Shown here: in pieces, positions 7,660-14,587 of the stretch
Numbering within the stretch: position 1 is the first letter of the stretch
Layout: each line of letters starts with the position of its first letter
DNA from: JBARRO01 sp049644265
Lineage (GTDB): Bacteria > Bacteroidota > Ignavibacteria > UBA10030
Direction: 5' to 3'
DNA length: 43,376 nt
Assembly (NCBI GenBank): GCA_049644265.1
Contig: JBARRO010000097.1
Span: 1 to 43,376, forward strand
Program-made: the position numbers and the translations under genes
Notes under the pieces: model-generated
Seen by the model: only the letters and a program-made list of their open reading frames with translations
Told to the model about the DNA's origin: nothing
Database searches by the model: none

Positions 7660-8757
7660 ATGAAGGCTTTTTTTGTTGCGGGAATCGGAATCGCCCTCCT
7701 TATTGAGCTTTTATTGGTCAGTAAGAAAAACAAGTCTGAATCAGACAAGATTCTCACCCTCTGGATGTTTCTGATTCTCGTCCACCTCTTCTTATTCTAC
7801 ATCTACATCACCGAAGATATTTACAATGTGTCGTTTCTCCTGGGTTTCGAACAACCCTTCCCTCTGTTGCACGGCGTTCTTTTGTACTTCTATGTTTCCT
7901 TTGTGACCAAACAATTACCCGAAAAAAGATGGACGTTCCTTCTCCATTTCATTCCGGCGTGTGTTGTCTACCTCTACCTCGTTCCATTTTTTTCCCTCCC
8001 TCCCGATCAGAAGATACACGTATACAGGAATCACGGGGCGGGATATGAGCTCTACGGCGTGATCAAGTGGTACGCCATTGCATGTTCCGGAGTCTTCTAT
8101 GTAATCTGGTCAGCGGTGTTGCTCAAGAGACACGGGCATAACATCCGTGATCAGTTTTCGGACCTGGAAAAGATCAATCTGCGTTGGCTGCAAATCCTGA
8201 CATTCGGTATGGGCTGCATCTGGTTTCTGGTGTTGTTCTTTTCAAGTGATATTCTGATTAATGCCGGGGTTGTTGTATTCGTGTTTCTCATAGGTTTTTT
8301 TGGAATTCAACAGACCGATATTTTTTCTCACGGCCCGTCCGTGTCCGACAGCGATGAACAGAAGGAAAAATACCAAAAATCAGGACTAACGGATGAAGCC
8401 GCAGAGACATTGCATCAGGAATTGAAACGTTTGATGACCGAAGAAGCTCTGTATAAGAAGGCTGAATTATCAATCGACGATCTCTCATCCAAACTCGGGG
8501 CCCATCCCAACTACCTCTCACAGGTCATTAATCAAAAGGAGAAAAAGAATTTCTATGATTTTGTGAACACGTATCGGATTGAAGAGTTCAAGCGATTAAT
8601 TTCCCTCTCAAAGAACCAGCAATTTACACTCCTCTCCCTGGCGTACGATTGCGGATTCAGTTCCAAAACCTCATTTAACCGATTCTTCAAGAAAGCAACC
8701 GGCCAAACGCCCTCGCAGTACACCACCCAGATTACCGGAATCCAAATTCATTCCTAG
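7660..8757 (+). CDS. Membrane-anchored AraC-family transcriptional regulator
   Basis: The 365-residue protein joins a membrane N-terminus to a DNA-binding domain. Residues 1-225 contain about seven hydrophobic helices, starting with VAGIGIALLIELLLV and ending with INAGVVVFVFLIGFFGI. The linker (about 230-255) is charged. Residues 255-360 are an AraC-type double helix-turn-helix: LSIDDLSSKLGAHPNYLSQVIN, then FYDFVNTYRIEEFKRL and LSLAYDCGFSSKTSFNRFFKKATGQTPSQY. This 7TM-AraC layout is common in Bacteroidota, where it probably senses a membrane or periplasmic signal directly. The gene is divergent from the DUF362 gene, a possible target. A repeat-rich hairpin follows it. Confidence 0.9.
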   Translation: MKAFFVAGIGIALLIELLLVSKKNKSESDKILTLWMFLILVHLFLFYIYITEDIYNVSFLLGFEQPFPLLHGVLLYFYVSFVTKQLPEKRWTFLLHFIPACVVYLYLVPFFSLPPDQKIHVYRNHGAGYELYGVIKWYAIACSGVFYVIWSAVLLKRHGHNIRDQFSDLEKINLRWLQILTFGMGCIWFLVLFFSSDILINAGVVVFVFLIGFFGIQQTDIFSHGPSVSDSDEQKEKYQKSGLTDEAAETLHQELKRLMTEEALYKKAELSIDDLSSKLGAHPNYLSQVINQKEKKNFYDFVNTYRIEEFKRLISLSKNQQFTLLSLAYDCGFSSKTSFNRFFKKATGQTPSQYTTQITGIQIHS

Positions 8758-8772
8758 AAGGCTGCCGTAAGA

Positions 8773-8863
8773 GAAAAAAGTGCCCGCGGAATACGCGGAA
8801 CTACACGGAAATGTTCTTAACCAATCATTCCGCGTGATTCTGTGTGTTCCGTGGGCATTTTCC
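8773..8863. repeat. Large imperfect hairpin of decamer repeats
   Basis: Left arm 8773-8813 and right arm 8826-8863 pair imperfectly over about 35 bases. The left arm itself is a 10-base direct repeat (GCGGAATAC, GCGGAACTAC, ACGGAAATG). It follows the AraC gene by 15 bases, in a 244-base gap that holds no gene. It resembles dispersed CGCGGAA-type palindromes and could also act as a transcript end, though no U-run is present. Confidence 0.55.
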
Positions 8864-9001
8864 GTTGGTGCCGGCTTACAAGGCCGCACTCCTAAACCGC
8901 GTCCCACCTTACAAGGCGAACCGATTTCCCCTCCCAGACGGCGTATTTTGCATCAGATAGCCAATCAACCATTTACAATCACTCACTAATCTGGTGCATA
9001 T

Positions 9002-9658
9002 ATGAAAACACTCTTCCTGTTACTCGGCGCGGGGGCTTTGGCGGCTGCCACGTTTAGTTCCTGTGAAATCCTTGATCCCATCACCCCCGGGCAGTTGGTC
9101 CCGCTCACGGTGGACGAGGATCCTTCACTCCCTAGTCACCCCGGTAAAATAAGTGGAGTTGTCTTGAGTGAGCCGGGGGGCTTTACCTGGAGTGACACAA
9201 AAGGGTATCTCAGCAGATGGATGACCCTGTCTTTCTTTGACGAGACGAGCAATGACTTTGTCTATCTGGATCAACTTGTTACCGGAGACGACCACATCAC
9301 GCTTGACTACAAGGCGGCACTGCAGAGTGCAGCCGGGTTTGCGCTGGGAAACAAGCTGGGAATCGCGGGCCCGATGCCGTTCTGGAGAGAAGGAGCCGTC
9401 TGCAATGCCGCAATGAAGAACTACGCGGAAGATCATCCTTTTGATTTTACGAAGAACCTCAGCCAGTACACAACGCGAGTCTTGTTCATGTACAGCGAGT
9501 TGAACGAAGCGTACGGGAAAGCCTACGCCAAACAGGTATCCTCGGCTTATCCCAATGTGCAACTTGTTGAAATCACCGGCTCAGGCCACGAAATGCCCTA
9601 TTTCGGCTGGGACAAGTTCTATCCGATAGCCAAAACGTATCTCAACACAATCAAATAA
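9002..9658 (+). CDS. Lipoprotein, alpha/beta hydrolase with its catalytic core deleted
   Basis: The 218-residue frame starts with a lipoprotein signal (FSSC, acylated C21). Residues 22-44 (DPITPGQLVPLTVDEDPSLP) look like the pre-core segment of a secreted proline-iminopeptidase-like hydrolase. Residues 45-62 (SHPGKISGVVLSEPGGFTW) look like the strand just after the nucleophile. The part that should lie between, with the HGGPG oxyanion loop and the GxSxGG nucleophile elbow, is absent. The C-terminal half keeps a hydrolase-like end, including H196 in ITGSGHEMP. An in-frame loss of about 130 residues near 9131-9139 is the simplest reading, so the product is probably inactive. No good ribosome site precedes the ATG. 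The gene may be a decaying remnant or may serve as a structural lipoprotein. Confidence 0.65.
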   Translation: MKTLFLLLGAGALAAATFSSCEILDPITPGQLVPLTVDEDPSLPSHPGKISGVVLSEPGGFTWSDTKGYLSRWMTLSFFDETSNDFVYLDQLVTGDDHITLDYKAALQSAAGFALGNKLGIAGPMPFWREGAVCNAAMKNYAEDHPFDFTKNLSQYTTRVLFMYSELNEAYGKAYAKQVSSAYPNVQLVEITGSGHEMPYFGWDKFYPIAKTYLNTIK

Positions 9659-9684
9659 TACAAAAACCTCCTAGGGGTATCTCT

Positions 9685-10350
9685 ATGAAAACCATTATCG
9701 CAGCAGTGATCATCGTGATGGCCTCGTCCGAAACCGGCTATTCCCAAAACGTCAACTGGAGATCGTTGCGTGAAGATCAACGAAACCTCGTTCAGTTGAA
9801 TTTTGGATATGATTTCGGGGTGACATCCCAGATAAGCTACAATCGGTTCATTTCAACGATCAAACCGGCCATGTTGGGATTGGATATCTCATTTCCCATG
9901 GGGAGCAATCTCCTCGATGACTTCAAAGTCAAGCTTGGAGGGCAAATTGAGATAGCAGAGATTGATGGGTTTTCGGCCACGATACGAATCTCTTCCATCT
10001 TCAGACGATACCAGACGGAAATGGTAAGCATTGCAAGCTTTGGTTCCGATTTTGCGGTCCTGGCGGGATATGACGCTCCCACTTGGTCCGTAGGCGGCGA
10101 ATTTGGATTTGACAAATCAATCACGTCGCATTTCAAGCACTCTGATATCATGCGAGCCGAGTTCCCTGCAATCAGAGACGGGTGGTACGTTCCCACGGGA
10201 GGCCATTATTACTACGGGATCCAGGGAGGGAAGACAATCGGAGAGAGTTACGATCTTTCCCTGCGGTTGGGTGCAACGAGAGCGCAAGCCAACGATGAAG
10301 ACGCCATGTTGCCTTACTATCTTCAGCTGGGGTTGGGTGTGAGATTTTAA
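9685..10350 (+). CDS. Exported beta-strand protein of unknown function
   Basis: I do not recognise this 221-residue protein. It has a signal peptide (MKTIIAAVIIVMASSETGYS) and alternating strand patterns such as LVQLNFGYDFGVTSQISYN, FSATIRISSIFRRY, WSVGGEFGFDKSIT and YDLSLRLGATRA. The chain ends in YLQLGLGVRF. A terminal aromatic residue after alternating hydrophobic residues is typical of an outer-membrane beta-barrel. AGGGG precedes the ATG by 8 bases. It follows the truncated hydrolase gene by 26 bases and is followed by a 31-residue membrane peptide, so the small genes may form one transcript. Confidence 0.65.
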   Translation: MKTIIAAVIIVMASSETGYSQNVNWRSLREDQRNLVQLNFGYDFGVTSQISYNRFISTIKPAMLGLDISFPMGSNLLDDFKVKLGGQIEIAEIDGFSATIRISSIFRRYQTEMVSIASFGSDFAVLAGYDAPTWSVGGEFGFDKSITSHFKHSDIMRAEFPAIRDGWYVPTGGHYYYGIQGGKTIGESYDLSLRLGATRAQANDEDAMLPYYLQLGLGVRF

Positions 10351-10364
10351 CCAGGACCGCAAAA

Positions 10365-10460
10365 ATGAAAAAAGCGATGGAAGTTGCTCTTTCGATCGTG
10401 CTCGTCGTTATAAGCATAACTCTTTGGGTGGTGGCAATCTACCTGATGTTCCAGGAGTGA
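10365..10460 (+). CDS. 31-residue single-helix membrane peptide
   Basis: A short frame encodes MKKAMEVALSIVLVV and then ISITLWVVAIYLMFQE: a positive start, one long hydrophobic stretch (about residues 6-28) and an acidic end. AGGA lies 8 bases before the ATG. It begins 14 bases after the previous stop and ends 50 bases before the next start. The spacing, ribosome site and clean membrane-helix composition favour a real small protein, but no homologue is known to me and no expression is shown. Confidence 0.5.
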   Translation: MKKAMEVALSIVLVVISITLWVVAIYLMFQE

Positions 10461-10510
10461 TTGAGTCCGATTACTATAAAACAAACCAATCGAACAAAAG
10501 GAAGACTCTC

Positions 10511-11332
10511 ATGAAAAACATGACAATGACTGCATTAGCCGCGGCTTTCGTTCTTACTTTATCTCAACCTACAGCAACTGCAAATGGTGGCAGTAGAAAT
10601 GTGAGACTCCACGTCAATCCAAGATGGAAAGAATGCTCGTTTCAACTCGATCCGGCACTCTCGCAGACAGCCTGGCATCAGTTTACACAAGAGGCTGGCC
10701 TGGTTGTTTATTTCCGTTCTCTTACTGACGCAAAACCGATGGGTGTTGGGAACTATGAGTTTTCAGTACTCGAGTGGGAAACCGGATTTGACGACACTCA
10801 AAGCGCCTGGAACGATACGTTTGTTCACCCGGATTCCACCCATTGGCTCAAAGAAAGCGACAGACTGGGAATTCCCGGGCTCACGTTCAGGGCGGCTCTT
10901 ACAAACAGGATTGATATCGGCGCCTATTGGATCAAAAATCCCGGCGCAAATTATGGATTCTGGGGTGGACAAGTTCAGTACAATGTTGTTCATGATTCAG
11001 AAAGAAAATGGGATGCTTCTGCCCGCGCAAGCTTTGTTTCTTTGTACGGTCCCGACGACTTTGATTTCACAGTCTATGGTATGGATTTCGTGGCAAGCAA
11101 GGAATACGCGCTTTATTCTGATTGGGTTTCCGTTTCGCCCTATGCTGGCGTTTCAACGTATCTTTCAAGGTCGCATGAAAAGACGATCGCAGTTGATCTG
11201 AAAGATGAAGACATATTCGGAGTGCGGGGTATGGTTGGCGCCGTGGCACAAATCTCCGTAGCAAGGATTGGCATGGAATACAATGTTGCGGCGGTCAATT
11301 CATTCTCCTTCAAAGTTGGAATTGGCTTCTAG
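10511..11332 (+). CDS. Exported, probably outer-membrane protein of unknown function
   Basis: From the ATG at 10511, which has AAGGAAG 6 bases upstream, the protein has 273 residues; the frame also extends upstream to 10424 without a good start. A signal peptide (MTALAAAFVLTLSQPTATA) leads. The remainder has alternating aromatic strands such as FRAALTNRIDIGAYWI, YGFWGGQVQYNVVHD and VSVSPYAGVSTYLSRS, and ends in FSFKVGIGF. A terminal Phe and strand periodicity suggest an outer-membrane barrel. I do not recognise a family. Its stop lies 5 bases before a broken piece of a sigma-factor gene, so the 3' side may be a recombination border. Confidence 0.65.
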   Translation: MKNMTMTALAAAFVLTLSQPTATANGGSRNVRLHVNPRWKECSFQLDPALSQTAWHQFTQEAGLVVYFRSLTDAKPMGVGNYEFSVLEWETGFDDTQSAWNDTFVHPDSTHWLKESDRLGIPGLTFRAALTNRIDIGAYWIKNPGANYGFWGGQVQYNVVHDSERKWDASARASFVSLYGPDDFDFTVYGMDFVASKEYALYSDWVSVSPYAGVSTYLSRSHEKTIAVDLKDEDIFGVRGMVGAVAQISVARIGMEYNVAAVNSFSFKVGIGF

Positions 11333-11337
11333 TGTGG

Positions 11338-11427
11338 ATGAACTTTGAACTAAGTAATGCTTTGGGGAAGGTGGAAGACCGGCTGGTCGAGAAATACCGG
11401 CCGGTTTTCCTGATGCGGGAAAGGGAG
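11338..11427 (+). pseudogene. Decayed fragment of ECF sigma gene (region 4)
   Basis: These 90 bases align without gaps to 5194-5283 inside the ECF sigma gene. In the same frame 19 of 30 residues match, including EKYR-VFLMRE. The fragment starts at the residue equivalent to M128 of the sigma factor and stops before the helix-turn-helix. There is no ribosome site and no complete domain. It is followed almost at once by a terminator identical to that beside the sigma gene, so the piece travelled with that terminator. Confidence 0.75.
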
Positions 11428-11431
11428 GAAC

Positions 11432-11455
11432 AAAAAAGCCCGTCACTGGACGGGC
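11432..11455 (-). terminator. Intrinsic terminator for the propeller/T9SS gene
   Basis: GCCCGTC-ACTG-GACGGGC (11438-11455) is followed on the minus strand by TTTTTTG. It lies 27 bases past the stop at 11483. The 24 bases are identical to 5497-5520, the terminator of the other T9SS gene, which points to a shared origin. Confidence 0.85.
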
Positions 11456-11482
11456 TTTCCCTGGGAGTTGGACAGAGCCTGG

Positions 11483-13555
11483 TTACCGCAGGAGCACAAG
11501 TCTCTTCGTTTCAGTGAACTGTCCAGCTTCGAGCCGATAGAGGTAAACACCGCTGGGTAATCCTGTCGCATCCCATGTCGTCCGATAGGTTCCCGCAGAT
11601 TGTTCCTCGTTCACGAGTGTTACTATTTCACGGCCGAGAATATCAAATATCTTCAGACGTACCGTGCTGAACACTGATAGCTCATAGCTGATCGCTGTAG
11701 TTGGATTGAAAGGATTGGGATAATTCTGATCAAGATTGAAATGCCTCGGCAAGTCGGCCGACAGCATTTCCACTGAGGTGATCATCTCCGACAACGGCCG
11801 TCTCCAGACGCCGCTGCCGTGAGTCCCGGCAAAGAGATTCGTACCCGAAACGGCGAGTGAGAAGACAGTAGTACTTGGAAAATCGGTATTAACAGCGGCC
11901 CAACTTGTACCATTGTTGGTGGAAAGGACGACGCCCTGACTGGTTCCAGCAAAGAGATTCGTCCCGTTGACGGCAAGAGAGTAAACATACCCCGTATTAA
12001 CGGCGGCCCAGCTTGTGCCGGTGTTGGTGGACAGAAAAATGCCTCCGCCATTAGTCCCTGCAAAGATATTCGTCCCGATGTCGGCAAGAGCCTGAACATT
12101 TGTATTTGTCAAGCCAGTATCGACTCCGGTCCAGCTTGTGCCGTTGTTGGTGGAAAGAAAAACGCCACCACCCCCGGTCCCGGCAATGAAATTTGTTCCA
12201 CTGGCAGCAAGAGCCTGAACATTAGTATTTGTCAAGCCGCTATCGACTCCGGTCCAGCTTGTACCGTTGTTGGTGGATAGAAAAATGCCGCCGCCATTAG
12301 TCCCGGCGAGAAGATTCGTCCCGCTGACGGCAAATGCCCGAACGTCGGTGCTTGTCAAACCGTTATTGATGATACTCCAGCCTGCACCGTTGTTGGTTGA
12401 AAGAAAGACGCCGCCAAAGGTCCCGGCAAAGAGATTTGTCCCGCTGACGGCGAGAGCCCGAACATACGTAATTGTCAAACCAGTATTGGCAGCAGTCCAG
12501 CTTGTACCATTGTTGGTAGAAAGGAAGACACCGCCGCCTTCGGTCCCGGCGAGGAGATTCGTTCCGCTGACGGCAAATGCATGGATAAAAGTGGCTTTTA
12601 GGTTGGTATTGGCGGCAGTCCAGCTGGTACCGTTGCTGGTGGAAAAGAAGACGCCATCGCGGGTCCCGGCAAAGAGATTCGTCCCGGCAGCTGCAAGAGA
12701 CGAAACACTACTATTTGTCAGGCCCGTATTGGCTCCAGTCCAATTTGCGCCGTTGTTGCCGGTCATGAAAACACCGCTCCCAGTCCCGGCAAAGAGATTC
12801 GCCCCGATGATTGCAAAAGCCCGAACATCCGTGTTTGGCAAGCCGTTGTTGACTGCATTCCAGTTTGAACCGTTATTGGTGGAAAGGAAGACGCCGCCAC
12901 TAGTGCCGGCAAAGAAATAGGTGCCCGAAACGGCGATTGACCAGACAGTGGAATATGTCAGGCCCGTATTGACCGCAGTCCAGCTTGTGCCGGAGTTGGT
13001 GGAAAGAAAAATGCCGCCGCCGCTGGTGCCCGCGAGGAGATTCGTGCCGCTGAAGGCAAGAGCCCGAACGTTCGTGCTTGTCAAGTTTGTGTTGACGGCA
13101 CTCCAGTTTGTGCCGTTGTCAGTGGAGAGAAAGACGCCGCCTCCAGTCCCTGCAAACAGATTCGTTCCACCGACAGCAAGAGCCTGAACATTGGTATTTG
13201 TCAAGCCGGTAGTGACAGCGGCCCAGCTTGTCCCGTTGTTGGTGGAAAGGAAAACGCCCCCGGTAGTCCCGGCAAAGAGATTCGTCCCGCTGACCGTAAG
13301 AGCCTGAACATTGGTATTTGTCAAGCCAGTATTGACGGCAGTCCAGCTTGAACCGTTGTTGGTGGAGAGAAATGCGCCGCCGCCAGCAATCCCGACGAAG
13401 AGATTCGAGCCGCTCACAGCCATGCATTGAATATTACCGCCGTACGGTCCATTTGTTTGAACCCATTGGGCTTGCAATGGGTTCGCACTGGTGAATAGGA
13501 AGAACACAACAAGAAGGAATTCACCGCAGCGGACAAATTGTAAAATGTTTTTCAT
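11483..13555 (-). CDS. Secreted tandem-repeat (propeller-like) protein with T9SS tail
   Basis: The 690-residue protein has a signal peptide, a long repeat array and a T9SS sorting domain. The array holds 13 complete units and one shortened unit of about 40 residues. The consensus is V-ALAVSGTNLFAGT-GGVFLSTNNGTSW-AVN-GLTNTN, like BNR/Asp-box or PSII-assembly-factor blades. Fourteen units could fold as two seven-bladed propellers (inference). The last 85 residues carry YPNPFNP, FDILGREIV and SGVYLYRLEAG, closely matching the tail of the DUF362 protein. AAGGGG lies 6 bases before the ATG. It probably binds a surface or extracellular partner; no catalytic site is visible. The repeat DNA (period about 120 bases) makes unit number prone to change and to assembly error. 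Confidence 0.88.
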   Translation of the reverse strand: MKNILQFVRCGEFLLVVFFLFTSANPLQAQWVQTNGPYGGNIQCMAVSGSNLFVGIAGGGAFLSTNNGSSWTAVNTGLTNTNVQALTVSGTNLFAGTTGGVFLSTNNGTSWAAVTTGLTNTNVQALAVGGTNLFAGTGGGVFLSTDNGTNWSAVNTNLTSTNVRALAFSGTNLLAGTSGGGIFLSTNSGTSWTAVNTGLTYSTVWSIAVSGTYFFAGTSGGVFLSTNNGSNWNAVNNGLPNTDVRAFAIIGANLFAGTGSGVFMTGNNGANWTGANTGLTNSSVSSLAAAGTNLFAGTRDGVFFSTSNGTSWTAANTNLKATFIHAFAVSGTNLLAGTEGGGVFLSTNNGTSWTAANTGLTITYVRALAVSGTNLFAGTFGGVFLSTNNGAGWSIINNGLTSTDVRAFAVSGTNLLAGTNGGGIFLSTNNGTSWTGVDSGLTNTNVQALAASGTNFIAGTGGGGVFLSTNNGTSWTGVDTGLTNTNVQALADIGTNIFAGTNGGGIFLSTNTGTSWAAVNTGYVYSLAVNGTNLFAGTSQGVVLSTNNGTSWAAVNTDFPSTTVFSLAVSGTNLFAGTHGSGVWRRPLSEMITSVEMLSADLPRHFNLDQNYPNPFNPTTAISYELSVFSTVRLKIFDILGREIVTLVNEEQSAGTYRTTWDATGLPSGVYLYRLEAGQFTETKRLVLLR

Positions 13556-14150
13556 CTGTTACCCCTTATTGTAAATTAAGTGAATGCCAATTGCGTAGAG
13601 GCAAGTGATGTTGATCTCGACTCCTCTGTCTTTTCTCGCCATCGAGAAATGAATTCCCGATAAATACCGTCGCGATATTCCACGACGATCCTTCGGACTC
13701 ATCGATGAGATGCTACTGAAGACAACATGGAAAGCCTCTTGCCATCCACACGCCCTGTAAACGGGCGACAATGGGTCAGGTCCAAAAGAGAAGTCTATGA
13801 CAGAGGTGGGTGCGTAAGGAAAGATGAAACAGAGGAATCGCAGGATCGAGAAACCGACTCTTCTCGCGCGCTCAGATCTGGAGAAAGTGAAGCCTTCCCA
13901 ACAATCAGAACTGTTGCTAATATAGCGGCATGCAATGACAATGAGACGTCAAAGACTGACGAGAGAATAGGCTCTTCATCAGCTGAAGCGATTCTCCTCT
14001 TTGAGAATGAGAGAGAAGTCTTTGAGACAATGGTCAATTGCTCTTCTTTTCCGAAGTTGGCATTGTTGCGAAATGACACCCAGGATGGACGACAACGGCG
14101 TCCAAGAATTCCACCTGCGTGCAGAATGAAATCTCAAGGATCGTAATCTC
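13556..14150. other. 595-base intergenic region with shared leader block
   Basis: No convincing gene is present. Bases 13802-13925 repeat the leader block seen at 1309-1420 (AGAGGTGGGTGCGTAAG, CGCGCTCAGATCT). A TATATT word on the minus strand (13924-13919) sits where the other copy has its -10. Its -35 is weak. The promoter of the propeller/T9SS gene is probably here. The remainder shows only unsupported short frames on both strands. Confidence 0.45.
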
Positions 14151-14582
14151 TCAGTTCTCCGCAAAAGTGCGAATGTAGGCAACAACGTATTCAACCTCCT
14201 GCTTGTTAAGCCTGCCACCCCATGTAGGCATCAGCAAAGATCTGTTGACTCCCCTCCCTCCCTGAGTCACTGTTTCGACAAGTCGCGCATCGCTCAAAGC
14301 CTTCATATATTTTGCATCCGTGAAATCGCGCGGTTTTGTGTCAAGGTTGAACGCGTTGAACCCATCCCCCTTGCCTTCGGCACCATGACAAATCAGGCAA
14401 TACTTCGAGTAGAAGTATTTTCCCTGTCGTTGCTCGTACGTCAATGACACGAACACACTTGTACTATCCTTCCCTGGAGTCTGATCCTTCGAGCCAATGT
14501 GCCCCTTCGAGCAATCGGTACAGAACAATGCGAGCGAGAGCACCGTGCAGATTGGAGCAATTCTGTTTTTGAACGCGTTCAT
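14151..14582 (-). CDS. Monoheme cytochrome c lipoprotein
   Basis: This protein of about 143 residues is a class I cytochrome c. It has an export signal with a lipobox-like ALFCTDC, so it is probably lipid-anchored. The heme-binding motif is CLICH, followed by GAEGKGDG. The axial methionine is likely in SLLMPTWGG, followed by a helix ending VVAYIRTFAE. It is the last gene of the bc-type operon and would accept electrons from the octaheme cytochrome and pass them to an oxidase or other periplasmic acceptor. The ATG at 14582 is used here. A GTG at 14591 overlaps the preceding stop by four bases and is also possible; neither has a strong ribosome site, so coupling to the upstream gene is likely. 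Confidence 0.88.
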   Translation of the reverse strand: MNAFKNRIAPICTVLSLALFCTDCSKGHIGSKDQTPGKDSTSVFVSLTYEQRQGKYFYSKYCLICHGAEGKGDGFNAFNLDTKPRDFTDAKYMKALSDARLVETVTQGGRGVNRSLLMPTWGGRLNKQEVEYVVAYIRTFAEN

Positions 14583-14587
14583 GTGTA

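Noticed and set aside
12267..13187. Plus-strand frames with repeated VPARRFVPLTANA-like units
   Set aside because: They are antisense shadows of the propeller repeats on the minus strand; the repeat period keeps the frame open. There is no ribosome site or export signal.
11600..13430. Regular repeats considered as a CRISPR array
   Set aside because: The units are about 120 bases long, lack unique spacers and form a continuous reading frame with signal peptide and T9SS tail.
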